Below the pieces are notes generated by a model. The model saw only the letters and a program-made list of their open reading frames with translations, ran no database searches and had not been told where the DNA came from. The translations under genes were made by a program, and so were the position numbers. Shown piece by piece: positions 9,735-16,907 of a stretch of DNA of 64,000 nt (the stretch's first letter is position 1; the number at the start of each line of letters is the position of its first letter). The DNA comes from CAZJFH01 sp964545205 (GTDB lineage: Bacteria; Pseudomonadota; Alphaproteobacteria; Rhodospirillales; Magnetospirillaceae), in assembly GCA_964545205.1 (NCBI GenBank), contig CAZJFH010000020.1:1-64000 (forward strand), given 5' to 3'.

Positions 9735-9750
9735 TCAAACATATTTTTGA
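9735..9750. promoter_or_regulatory. Operator-like inverted repeat TCAAA-N6-TTTGA (copy 1)
   Basis: TCAAA (9735-9739) and TTTGA (9746-9750) are the core of a longer perfect palindrome, ATAATTCAAA/TTTGAATTAT (9730-9755). It lies 73 bases upstream of the hydrolase start and just after the stop of an ArsR-rhodanese regulator. The same core recurs upstream of the TauE gene and the fatty-acid hydroxylase gene. AT-rich palindromes overlapping promoters are typical operators of BigR/SqrR-type ArsR repressors; that link is inferred. Confidence 0.65.
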
Positions 9751-9759
9751 ATTATGCGC

Positions 9760-10413
9760 TCAGTCCCGACGGGCGGCCTGCCATTCCGGCCAGCCGTCCT
9801 CCAGCCGCCGCGCCCGGTAGCCGGATCGACGCAGCGTCTCGACGGCATCGAAGGCGAGCACGCAGTAGGGGCCGCGGCAATAGGCGACGATTTCCTTGTC
9901 CTGCGGCAGTTCGGCCAGGCGCCGGGGCAGTTCGCCGGCCGGGATGTTGATGGCGCCGGGGATGTGCCCGGCCTCGTACTCCTTGGCGGGGCGGACGTCG
10001 ATCACCACGGTCTCGCCGCGCCGCGCCAGGCGCAGCAACTCGTCGCGGCCGATCGGTTCCAGCCCGTCCCTGCTGGCGAAATGCTCGCGGGCGATGCGCT
10101 CGACCTCGGCGATGTGCCGCTCGGCGACGTGGCGCAGGCCGGCCACCAGCCGGATGACCTCGTCGTCGGCGAGCCGGTAGATGATCTGCACGCCTTCGCG
10201 GCGCGACACCACGATGCCGCCCTCGCGCAGCACCTGCAGGTGGTGCGAGGCATTGGCGATGGGGATGCCGACGGCCTTGGCGACGTCCTCGACGCTGCGC
10301 TCGCCCTGGGCCAGGGCCTCGATCAATTCGAGCCGGATGCCGCTCGCCAGCCCCTTGGCGACGCGCGCGAACAATTCGAAGACGTCCCGCTTGGGACTGG
10401 ATTTGGCGGCCAT
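9760..10413 (-). CDS. ArsR-family regulator fused to a rhodanese domain (copy 1)
   Basis: This 217-residue protein joins an ArsR winged helix (about 10-105; recognition helix AVGIPIANASHHLQVL) to a C-terminal rhodanese domain (about 125-217). The rhodanese loop reads C179-RGPY-C184. The ArsR half has no cysteine at all, so it cannot use the dithiol switch of BigR/SqrR; sulfur sensing, if any, would be through the rhodanese cysteines. The ATG at 10413 follows GGGAGCTGTC. It is the last gene of the cysteine desulfurase operon. Confidence 0.88.
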   Translation of the reverse strand: MAAKSSPKRDVFELFARVAKGLASGIRLELIEALAQGERSVEDVAKAVGIPIANASHHLQVLREGGIVVSRREGVQIIYRLADDEVIRLVAGLRHVAERHIAEVERIAREHFASRDGLEPIGRDELLRLARRGETVVIDVRPAKEYEAGHIPGAINIPAGELPRRLAELPQDKEIVAYCRGPYCVLAFDAVETLRRSGYRARRLEDGWPEWQAARRD

Positions 10414-10442
10414 GACAGCTCCCGTCGGCGTGCCACCATCAT

Positions 10443-11597
10443 TTATCCGCGCGGGCGCCGCGCGTCCACCACACAGGCGCGCCAAGCCGCCGCCAGCGCC
10501 GCCGCCGCCCGCTCGACATCGGCCTCGGAGGTGGTCCAGCCCAGCGACAGCCGTACGGCGCCGAGGGCGTCGTCCTCGGCGACGCCCATGGCGCGCAGCA
10601 CCGGCGAGGCGCGCTCGCCGCCCTCGTGGCAGGCCGATCCGGTCGAGGCCGCGATCTCCGGCGCGGCAGCGAGGATCGCGGTGCCGCGAGCGCCGGGAAA
10701 GCGGATGTTGAGGGTGTTGGGCAGGCGGTGGTCTGGCTCGCCGGTCAGGATCAGGCCGGGAACCGCGGCCGCCAGGAGGTCCCAGAGGCGATCGCGCAGG
10801 CGCCGCAGCCGGCCGTCCTCCGCGGCCAGCCGGCCGCGCGCCAGGGCGGCGGCGGCGCCGAGCCCGACGATATGGGCGACGTTTTCCGTCCCCGGCCGCA
10901 GCCCGCGCTCCTGGCCGCCGCCGACGATCAGCGGATCGAGCCGCGTGCCGCCGCGCACGTACAGCGCACCGATCCCCTTGGGCGCCTGCAGCTTGTGGCC
11001 GGCCAGCGACAGCAGGTCGATTCCGAGCTCGTCGACGCGGACGGGCAGCTTGCCGACCGACTGGGCCGCGTCGGTGTGGACGAGGACGCCGCGGCGCCGC
11101 GCCGCCTCGGCGATCCCGGCAACCGGCTGCAGCACGCCGGTCTCGTTGTTGGCGTGCATCAGCGACACCAGCGCGGTGTCGGGGCGCAGGCAGGCGATCA
11201 GCGCCGCCGCGTCCAGCCGCCCCGACGCGCCCACCGGCACCCGCGACACCGCCCAGCCGGCCGCTTCGAGAAGGGCGCAGGGCTGCGCCGTCGCCGGGTG
11301 CTCGATGGTCGAGGTGACGATGTGCCCCGGCCGGCCATGCGCAGCGGCGACGCCGCGGATCGCCAGGTTGTTGGCCTCGGTGCCGCAGGAGGTGAAGACG
11401 ATCTCGTCGGGCCGGGCGGCGATCAGCTCGGCGAGCTGCGCCCGCGCCTGCTCGACCGCGTCGCGGGCGCGCCGGCCGTAGACGTGCCCGCTCGACGGGT
11501 TGCCGAAATGGCTGGTCAGGTACGGCGTCATCGCCGCGAACACCTCGGGCGCCACCGGCGTGGTGGCGTTGAAGTCGAGATAGATCGGCTCGTCCAT
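10443..11597 (-). CDS. Cysteine desulfurase (NifS/IscS-like, class V aminotransferase)
   Basis: The 384-residue protein is a PLP-dependent cysteine desulfurase that converts cysteine to alanine and an enzyme persulfide. It begins with YLDFNATTPV. Other features are HANNETG and HTDAAQSVGK, the PLP lysine K202 in LAGHKLQAPKG, and the active-site C323 in STGSACHEGG. Its start overlaps the preceding DsrE stop by one base (TGATG). No iscU, iscR or sufBCD is nearby; its neighbours are sulfur-carrier-like proteins, an exporter and a persulfide-type regulator. This suggests sulfane-sulfur metabolism or tRNA/cofactor thiolation and not Fe-S assembly. Confidence 0.92.
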   Translation of the reverse strand: MDEPIYLDFNATTPVAPEVFAAMTPYLTSHFGNPSSGHVYGRRARDAVEQARAQLAELIAARPDEIVFTSCGTEANNLAIRGVAAAHGRPGHIVTSTIEHPATAQPCALLEAAGWAVSRVPVGASGRLDAAALIACLRPDTALVSLMHANNETGVLQPVAGIAEAARRRGVLVHTDAAQSVGKLPVRVDELGIDLLSLAGHKLQAPKGIGALYVRGGTRLDPLIVGGGQERGLRPGTENVAHIVGLGAAAALARGRLAAEDGRLRRLRDRLWDLLAAAVPGLILTGEPDHRLPNTLNIRFPGARGTAILAAAPEIAASTGSACHEGGERASPVLRAMGVAEDDALGAVRLSLGWTTSEADVERAAAALAAAWRACVVDARRPRG

Positions 11598-11950
11598 CAG
11601 AAGACGACCACCTTGTCGGCGGCCAGCGTGGCGCGCGACAGCTCGTCCATGGTGCTGCGCCGGGCCCCCGGGGTCACCTCGGATTCGGCGAGGCCGCGCG
11701 CGTCCATGCAGGTGCCGCACAGCAGCACCGAGCCCTTGGCCTCGAGCACCCGCCGGACCATGCGCTCGATGTTGTAGAAACCCTCGGGCGTCTTCTGGCC
11801 GGCGCGGGCGCAGCCGACGGCGTCGGCCATCAGGAAGACGGTGATCTCGGCCTCGGGATCGGCCTTGTGCAGGCCGTGGGCGAGGCGCAGGCCGTTGTAG
11901 CTGCGCTCGCTGCCATAGGGCGCCTCGTTGAGGATCAGCAGGATCTTCAT
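11597..11950 (-). CDS. DsrE-family sulfur-transfer protein
   Basis: The 117-residue protein has the DsrE/TusD-like fold: MKILLILNEAPYGSERSYNGLRLA, a second strand ITVFLMADAV, and a CxxC at C78-GT-C81 (LLCGTCMDARG). A further cysteine is at C47. DsrE proteins carry persulfide sulfur between enzymes. Overlap with the desulfurase start indicates translational coupling, so this protein is a good candidate for accepting sulfur from it. Confidence 0.88.
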   Translation of the reverse strand: MKILLILNEAPYGSERSYNGLRLAHGLHKADPEAEITVFLMADAVGCARAGQKTPEGFYNIERMVRRVLEAKGSVLLCGTCMDARGLAESEVTPGARRSTMDELSRATLAADKVVVF

Positions 11951-11963
11951 CTTTCCGCCTCCA

Positions 11964-12248
11964 TCAGCTCTCTTCCGCCGCCCGCAGGGCCGAGAGAAGG
12001 CCCGCCTCGGCGAGCACGCCCTGTTCGCGCAGGGCCGCGACGACGTCTTCCGCCGTCAGCACGAGCCCGTCCGCCGGCGTCAGGACGCGACCGGCGATGA
12101 TCAACGCCGGGGGTTTCACCGCGCTCTCCCGCGCATCGTACACCACCCGGGCCGGAACCTTCAGTGCCCGCGCCAGGATTTCGGAATAGGCGATGTAGCG
12201 TTTGCAGCGTTTGCCCGGCGGCGCGTTGGAGCAGACGAGGATCGACAT
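11964..12248 (-). CDS. Small conserved cysteine-containing protein in the sulfur operon
   Basis: The 94-residue protein begins MSILVCSN with cysteines at residues 6 and 15 (C6-SNAPPGKR-C15). No signal peptide or membrane segment is seen. I do not recognise the family. The beginning, a short strand followed by a cysteine, recalls thioredoxin-fold or DsrE-type carriers. It overlaps the TauE stop (TGATG) and precedes the DsrE gene by 13 bases, so it belongs to the same operon and may be another sulfur relay. Confidence 0.7.
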   Translation of the reverse strand: MSILVCSNAPPGKRCKRYIAYSEILARALKVPARVVYDARESAVKPPALIIAGRVLTPADGLVLTAEDVVAALREQGVLAEAGLLSALRAAEES

Positions 12249-13030
12249 CACAGCAGCTCCTTCACGACGATGTAGCTGGCGACGAGAACGAGGAAGATCG
12301 CGAAGCCCCGCTTGGTCGCCGCCGCCGAGAGGTGCTTCGCCGCGAGCGTGCCGAGGAAGCTGCCGCCGACCGCGATGGCGGTGAACAGGCCCATGACGGT
12401 CCAGTCGATCGCCACCGCGCCGAGATAGCCGGCGAAGCCGGCGACCGACTTGGCGGCGACCACCACCAGCGAGGTGCCGACCGCCTGTTTCATCGGCAGG
12501 CCCGAGAGCAGCACCAGCGCCGGCACGATCAGGAACCCGCCGCCGACCCCGACCATGCCGGTCAGCACGCCGACCACCAGCCCGTGCACGGCGATATGCG
12601 CGATCCGGTATCCGCCGTCGCCGCCGAGCACCGCCGTGCCGTCACCCTGGACGCCGACCGCGGACGACGCGCCGACCGCCGCCGGCTTGAGCATCCGCCA
12701 GGCCGCGGCGTACATGATCAGGGCGAACAGGCCGAGTTGGAGCACCACCGGCGTGATCACGCCGATGCGGGCGCCGCCATAGGTCCCCAGGGCGCCGAAC
12801 AGCGCGAACACGGCGGCCACACCGACATTGACGTTGCCGCGGAGCCAATGGGTCACCGAACTGATGCCGGCGGTGATCGCGACGATGCCCAAGCTCATGG
12901 CGATGGCCGGCTTGGCCTCGACGCCGACCAGGTAGATCAGGGCCGGCAGGGTGACGATCGAGCCGCCGCTGCCGAACAGGCCGAGCATCAGCCCGGTCGC
13001 CAGGCTGGCGAGGATGGCGAAGATGGACAT
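12248..13030 (-). CDS. TauE/SafE family sulfite/organosulfonate exporter
   Basis: The 260-residue membrane protein has about eight hydrophobic helices and the TauE/SafE repeats GLFGSGGSIVTLPALIYLVG and GMVGVGGGFLIVPALVLLSG. Family members move sulfite, sulfoacetate or related sulfur anions across the inner membrane. It is the first gene of the five-gene sulfur operon and has an operator-like inverted repeat about 30 bases upstream. Similar exporters lie beside persulfide-sensing ArsR regulators in other bacteria (known context of BigR/SqrR regulons). Confidence 0.9.
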   Translation of the reverse strand: MSIFAILASLATGLMLGLFGSGGSIVTLPALIYLVGVEAKPAIAMSLGIVAITAGISSVTHWLRGNVNVGVAAVFALFGALGTYGGARIGVITPVVLQLGLFALIMYAAAWRMLKPAAVGASSAVGVQGDGTAVLGGDGGYRIAHIAVHGLVVGVLTGMVGVGGGFLIVPALVLLSGLPMKQAVGTSLVVVAAKSVAGFAGYLGAVAIDWTVMGLFTAIAVGGSFLGTLAAKHLSAAATKRGFAIFLVLVASYIVVKELL

Positions 13031-13059
13031 GGCTCCCTCTCGGATCGCTCATATTATGA

Positions 13060-13075
13060 TCAAACGAATGTTTGA
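13060..13075. promoter_or_regulatory. Operator-like inverted repeat TCAAA-N6-TTTGA (copy 2)
   Basis: TCAAA (13060-13064) and TTTGA (13071-13075) flank CGAATG; with the next bases the arms read TCAAAC/GTTTGA. It lies 30 bases upstream of the TauE start, where it would overlap the promoter of the sulfur operon. It shares core and spacing with copies at 9735 and 17837. Confidence 0.7.
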
Positions 13076-13078
13076 ACA

Positions 13079-13365
13079 TTAGAGCGTCGCCGTCAAGCTA
13101 CCCGGCGAGGTGCCTCGTCGAAGCAACCGAGAATGCGACCGCGCCATGCAGGCGCCGGAACCTGAACAGCCGGCAAGCGACACCGGAGGCCGAGTTGCAG
13201 GCCGGAGGCGATGGCCGGCGGTATCGCCCGGGCTATGCCGGACTATGCGGGTGACAAGGCCGGTCCAGCCAAGGACGAGAAAGAAGATTCCGATGACGAG
13301 CCCGGCACCAGCGATGGCGGCGACGATGCGCGGCAGCGTTCCTGGTCCACGGGCTTCGTGCTCAT
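13079..13365 (-). pseudogene. Possible small membrane-protein gene with a frameshift
   Basis: An ATG at 13365 overlaps the cytochrome stop (ATGA) and opens MSTKPVDQ, but that frame soon loses sense and stops after 40 codons. Shifting frame after about eight codons gives TLPRIVAAIAGAGLVIGIFF and onward, a convincing transmembrane helix with local codon usage, open to the stop at 13079. Either a frameshift broke the gene or the real start is a non-ATG codon. No family is recognised and the case is weak. The rest of the gap holds only the operator at 13060. Confidence 0.3.
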
Positions 13366-13808
13366 CGCAGCTTGTAGGCGGCGTGGCAGGCGTTGCAGGC
13401 TGCCACGATCTCCTGCAGTGCGCCGAAAACCTTCCGCTGGGCGGCGTAGGTCTGCTCGACGTCGGCATCCTGTACGACCAGGGCGAAGCGGCTGGCGGCG
13501 CGATGCATGCTTGTGCCGGCGTCCTGCATCGGCTTTGGCATGAACGGCGCCATGTGCGCGGCGCCGTGATCGTCCAGCGAGCTCATGCCGATGCGGGTCT
13601 CCGCGATGCGGCCGGCGGCGTCGGCGTCGCCGGCTGCCAGCGCAGCCAGCATCTCGTCCAGCGCCTGCAAATGGTCGCGCATGTTGGCAAGCATGTGCGC
13701 CTGCATGGGCTCGGGCAGCGGAACCAGTTCGCGGTCATCCTCGGCGGATGCCGCGGATCCGGCCGCAAACACGGCGGCGCAGAACACCAGGCTTGCCAGG
13801 CAACGCAT
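13362..13808 (-). CDS. Periplasmic c-type cytochrome, c556/c'-like
   Basis: The 148-residue protein has a signal peptide (MRCLASLVFCAAVFAAGSAASA). A helical region follows, and a single haem motif sits at the very C-terminus, C138-NA-C141-H142 followed by AAYKLR. A C-terminal CxxCH in a four-helix bundle is the hallmark of the cytochrome c'/c556 family. These act as soluble electron carriers or bind NO. The ATG at 13808 follows TGGGAGGAACGAC. It is divergent from a Crp/Fnr gene. Confidence 0.87.
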   Translation of the reverse strand: MRCLASLVFCAAVFAAGSAASAEDDRELVPLPEPMQAHMLANMRDHLQALDEMLAALAAGDADAAGRIAETRIGMSSLDDHGAAHMAPFMPKPMQDAGTSMHRAASRFALVVQDADVEQTYAAQRKVFGALQEIVAACNACHAAYKLR

Positions 13809-13863
13809 GTCGTTCCTCCCATTTGACTGCCTTGCCACCATAGCCGGCGCAAAGCGGGCCGCG

Positions 13864-13879
13864 TATGATCGCGATCATA
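13864..13879. promoter_or_regulatory. Perfect 16-bp palindrome at the Crp/Fnr gene start
   Basis: TATGATCGCGATCATA (13864-13879) is a perfect palindrome whose last base is the A of the Crp/Fnr start codon. It lies between divergent genes (cytochrome c556-like and Crp/Fnr). It may be an autoregulatory operator for the regulator it precedes. It occupies the place where a ribosome site would be, and no Shine-Dalgarno sequence is visible. Confidence 0.5.
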
Positions 13880-14481
13880 TGTCGCGAAACGAGCCGAACA
13901 GCTTCGCCGAATTCGAGCGCGCCGCCGGGGCCGCGGCGTGGCGGCGCACGCTTGCGCCGGGGGAATGTCTGTTCCGCCAGGGCGACGAAACCGCTGCCGT
14001 TTTCGGCGTGGTGTCTGGCACGGTGCGCTTGGTGCGGCACGTCGTCGATGGTCGGGCGGTGGTGCTGTACCGGGCGGGCGCCGGTTCGACGTTCGCGGAG
14101 CCGGCGCTGTTCTCGCCGATCTATCATTGCGATGCCGTCGCGGAGACCGAGGCCGCCGTGGTGGGGTTTCCAACGGCGCGGTTGCGCCTGCGCATGGCGG
14201 AGGATACGCGGCTTGGCTTGGCGCTGGCGGAACGGCTGGCGCGGCAGGTTCACTCGTTGCGCGGCAGCCTGGAACTGCGGAACATCCGTTCGGCCGATGA
14301 GCGCGTGCTCGCGGCGTTGGCGTTGCGCGGCGACGCATCCGGGCAGGTCGATCTCGGCGGCACGCTCAAGACCTTCGCCGCCGAGATCGGGCTGACCCAC
14401 GAAGCCCTGTACCGCGCGTTGCGCCGCCTGGAATCGGCGGGCAGGCTGGCGCGCGACGGAGGTCGGCTGCGGCTGCTGTAG
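13879..14481 (+). CDS. Crp/Fnr family transcriptional regulator
   Basis: The 200-residue protein has a cyclic-nucleotide-binding-like beta-roll (about 15-125; GECLFRQGDETAAVFGVVSG, AGSTFAEPALFS) and a C-terminal Crp-type helix-turn-helix (about 150-195; KTFAAEIGLTHEALYRALRR). The N-terminal cysteine cluster of FNR is absent, so it does not bind an Fe-S cluster in that way. The signal is unknown. The ATG at 13879 has no obvious ribosome site and may give a leaderless transcript. Confidence 0.88.
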   Translation: MSRNEPNSFAEFERAAGAAAWRRTLAPGECLFRQGDETAAVFGVVSGTVRLVRHVVDGRAVVLYRAGAGSTFAEPALFSPIYHCDAVAETEAAVVGFPTARLRLRMAEDTRLGLALAERLARQVHSLRGSLELRNIRSADERVLAALALRGDASGQVDLGGTLKTFAAEIGLTHEALYRALRRLESAGRLARDGGRLRLL

Positions 14482-14492
14482 CGCGGATCGGT

Positions 14493-14816
14493 TCAGGTCG
14501 GCCGCGGTCCCAGCAGGATCACCAGCGCCCCGAAAACACAAAAACCGGCGCCGATCAGGTCCCAGCGATCGGGGCGCAGCCCCTCGGCCGCCCATAGCCA
14601 CACCAGCGACGCGGCGATATAGATGCCGCCATAGGCCGCGTAAGCGCGCCCGGCGAAGCCGACCTCGACCCGGGTCAGCAACCAGGCGAACAACGCCAGG
14701 CTGGCCATGCCGGGGACCAGCCACCACGGCGAGCGGTCCAGCCTCAGCCAAGCCCAGAAGGCGAAGCAGCCGCCGATCTCGGCGGCGGCTGCGACGATGT
14801 AGAGCGGAATGGTCAT
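14493..14816 (-). CDS. YnfA/UPF0060 family small membrane protein
   Basis: The 107-residue protein has four transmembrane helices and the UPF0060 signature: AEIGGCFAFWAWLR in TM1 and GRAYAAYGGIYIAASLVWLW in TM3. The family resembles small multidrug-resistance dimers and has been linked to efflux. The ATG at 14816 gives the normal length; an ATG at 14828 is possible. It converges on the Crp/Fnr gene with 11 bases between. Confidence 0.88.
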   Translation of the reverse strand: MTIPLYIVAAAAEIGGCFAFWAWLRLDRSPWWLVPGMASLALFAWLLTRVEVGFAGRAYAAYGGIYIAASLVWLWAAEGLRPDRWDLIGAGFCVFGALVILLGPRPT

Positions 14817-14874
14817 CACACGGACCATAACACCGTCCGTGCCGGCTCCGAACAGCAGCCGGCCTCGGGAGGCG

Positions 14875-15366
14875 TCAGTTGACCGGCACCACCGCGTAGC
14901 CCTGGGCCTGATAGCCGATCAGCGACACCCAGGTGTTGCCGACGACGTGATAGGCGGGGCGGATGGCGGCGTTGTCGACGCCCATCAGGCGGTTGGCGAC
15001 CGAGCAGACCTCGACGCGAACGCCCGGGCGCCCCGCCAGGTCCTCGAGGATGGCGTTGATCTTCTCGGCGGCGACCGTGGTCTCGAACGGCAGCGCGTCC
15101 AGCGACCTGGTGACGTATTTGACCGGCGCGCCGTGGATCGCCAGCACCATGTCGGGCTCGACCTGCTGGCGCACCAGGTCGTCGTAGGTCTCGCGCACCA
15201 CCGACAGGAACACCGCCAGGGTCTCGGGCTCGGCCTTGCTGATGTCCCACACGACCTTGCCGGTCTTGACGCCGGCGAGCGCGGTGGCGTCGCTCGGCTT
15301 GTCGGCGGCCTGGGCCGGCAGCGCCAAGGCCGTCAGCACGACGGCAAGGGCAGCGAACGTCTTCAT
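14875..15366 (-). CDS. Periplasmic DsrE/DsrF-like protein
   Basis: The 163-residue protein has a signal peptide (MKTFAALAVVLTALALPAQA) and a DsrE-like core: GKVVWDISKAEPETLAVFL, MVLAIHGAPVKYVTR, and a conserved cysteine in VEVCSVANRLMGVD. Exported DsrE-like proteins are common beside sulfur oxidation genes and may bind sulfur compounds. Its start overlaps the upstream stop (ATGA), making it the last gene of the hydroxylase-TVP38/phosphorylase operon. This is a second tie of that operon to sulfur metabolism. Confidence 0.83.
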   Translation of the reverse strand: MKTFAALAVVLTALALPAQAADKPSDATALAGVKTGKVVWDISKAEPETLAVFLSVVRETYDDLVRQQVEPDMVLAIHGAPVKYVTRSLDALPFETTVAAEKINAILEDLAGRPGVRVEVCSVANRLMGVDNAAIRPAYHVVGNTWVSLIGYQAQGYAVVPVN

Positions 15367-16907
15367 TTCTCTCCTCCCTCACTTGCTTGATTCAGACGCG
15401 GCAGCACGGCCGAAGCCGCCGCCGCGAGCACGGCGAGCGCATCGACGGCGCCGTCGGCCTCGCCCTTCTCGAAGTCGCCCTCGTTCTGCGCCATCTGGTT
15501 GGTCACATGGGCGAAGCACAGCACCGGCCGCGTCGTGGCCCGGGCGAAGGCGTAAAGCGCCGCCGCCTCCATCTCGACGGCGAGAATGCCCGCCGCGCGA
15601 TGGGCCGCGACGGCGGCCTCGGTCTCGCGGAACGGCGCGTCGGTGGTCCAGGTGGCGCCGCGGTGGACCCGTTGCGCCAGGCCGGCGACGGCGTCGGCGG
15701 CGATCGCGGCCAGGGCGGGATCGGCCTCGCTGAAGCGCGACGGGGGCAGGTAATGGTAGCTGGTGCCCTCGTCGCGCAGGGCGCGCTCAATCAGCACGAA
15801 ATACGGCGTCGGGCCGGCCGGCGCGATCTGTCCCGACGAGGTCATGCTGAGCAGCAGGCGGCAGCCGCTGGCGAACATCTGCTCGGCCAGCAGCACGGCG
15901 AAGGAGGCGCCGACGGCGCTGGCGACGATGCCGAATTCGACGCCCTCCCACAGGAACACGTCCATGCCGGTGTGGTAGCAGGCCCAGCCGGGATGCGGCC
16001 GGGCCAGGCCGCGGTCGCGCAGGTGGCGCAGGATGTCGCCGTCGGGGTCGAGCAGGCAGACCGCGGGAACCGGAACCTCCGCCAGCCCCTTCTGCCGCCG
16101 TGCCTCGCGCAGCATGTTCTCCGGGCGGAACACGGAGGGCTGGCCGGGGGCCTTGAGGTCGAGGATCGGCGGCAGACGGGAATCGGGCATCGGGTCTTCA
16201 CATCTTGCGCTCGGCGTGCCGGCGTCGCGGCGCGCCTCGCGCTCTTCGCCCCGCGACGGCCGCGCCCGGGCCCGCATTCGGCGAACCAGCCGCGGCAGAA
16301 ACGCCGTCACGGCGACGAGCGCGACGGCCAGCAGGAGCTTCTCGATCGTGTCCTCGGCGCCCGCGGCGGCCTCGCGCCCGGCATAGCCGAGATAGGTGTA
16401 GGCGACGGCGCCCGGGATCATGCACAGCGCCGTCGTGACCACGTAGGCCGTGGTGCCGATCCTGGTCAGCCCGAAGGCGTAGTTGACCACGTTGAACGGG
16501 AACAGCGGCACCAGCCGGACGAAGGCGACGAAGCGCCAGCCCTCGGTCTCGACGCCGTCGACGACCGCCGACAGGCGCGGGCCCATGCGTGCGCGCATCC
16601 ATTCGGCGGCCGTGCCGCGCGCCACGAGAAAGGCCACGGTCGCCCCGATCGTGGCGCCGGCCAGGTTGAGCAGACTGCCCAGGACCGGGCCGAACAGGGC
16701 CCCGCCGGCCAGGCTGAAGATGGTTCCGGGCAGGAACAGGACGGTGCCGAGGGCGAAGGCCAGCACGAAGGCCGCCGGCGCCCACGCGCCCATCCGTTCC
16801 AAGGCGACCCGAAGATCGGCCGGCGACCACTCGGCGGAGGCGGCGGCCCAGGCGGCGACCAGCAGGGCCGCCAGCAGCGCGGCCCGGCCGACCAGGCGCG
16901 CGGTCAT
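15363..16907 (-). CDS. TVP38/TMEM64 (VTT) membrane protein fused in frame to a nucleoside-phosphorylase-like domain
   Basis: A single open frame of 514 codons joins two unrelated domains. Residues 1-225 form a VTT-type membrane protein (LFLPGTIFSLAGGALFGPVLG, VRLVPLFPFNVVNYAFGLT, IPGAVAYTYLGYAG). Residues 240-514 look like a PNP/UDP family phosphorylase: GVEFGIVASAVGASFAVLL, LLLSMTSSGQIAPAG, VEMEAAALYAFA and a terminal FEKGEADGAVDA. The linker is short and Arg/Glu-rich. A separate start at residue 240 (ATG at 16190) is possible but has only a weak ribosome site, and no stop intervenes. Both gene ends overlap their neighbours (ATGA), so the unit is one tight operon. Confidence 0.75.
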   Translation of the reverse strand: MTARLVGRAALLAALLVAAWAAASAEWSPADLRVALERMGAWAPAAFVLAFALGTVLFLPGTIFSLAGGALFGPVLGSLLNLAGATIGATVAFLVARGTAAEWMRARMGPRLSAVVDGVETEGWRFVAFVRLVPLFPFNVVNYAFGLTRIGTTAYVVTTALCMIPGAVAYTYLGYAGREAAAGAEDTIEKLLLAVALVAVTAFLPRLVRRMRARARPSRGEEREARRDAGTPSARCEDPMPDSRLPPILDLKAPGQPSVFRPENMLREARRQKGLAEVPVPAVCLLDPDGDILRHLRDRGLARPHPGWACYHTGMDVFLWEGVEFGIVASAVGASFAVLLAEQMFASGCRLLLSMTSSGQIAPAGPTPYFVLIERALRDEGTSYHYLPPSRFSEADPALAAIAADAVAGLAQRVHRGATWTTDAPFRETEAAVAAHRAAGILAVEMEAAALYAFARATTRPVLCFAHVTNQMAQNEGDFEKGEADGAVDALAVLAAAASAVLPRLNQASEGGEK

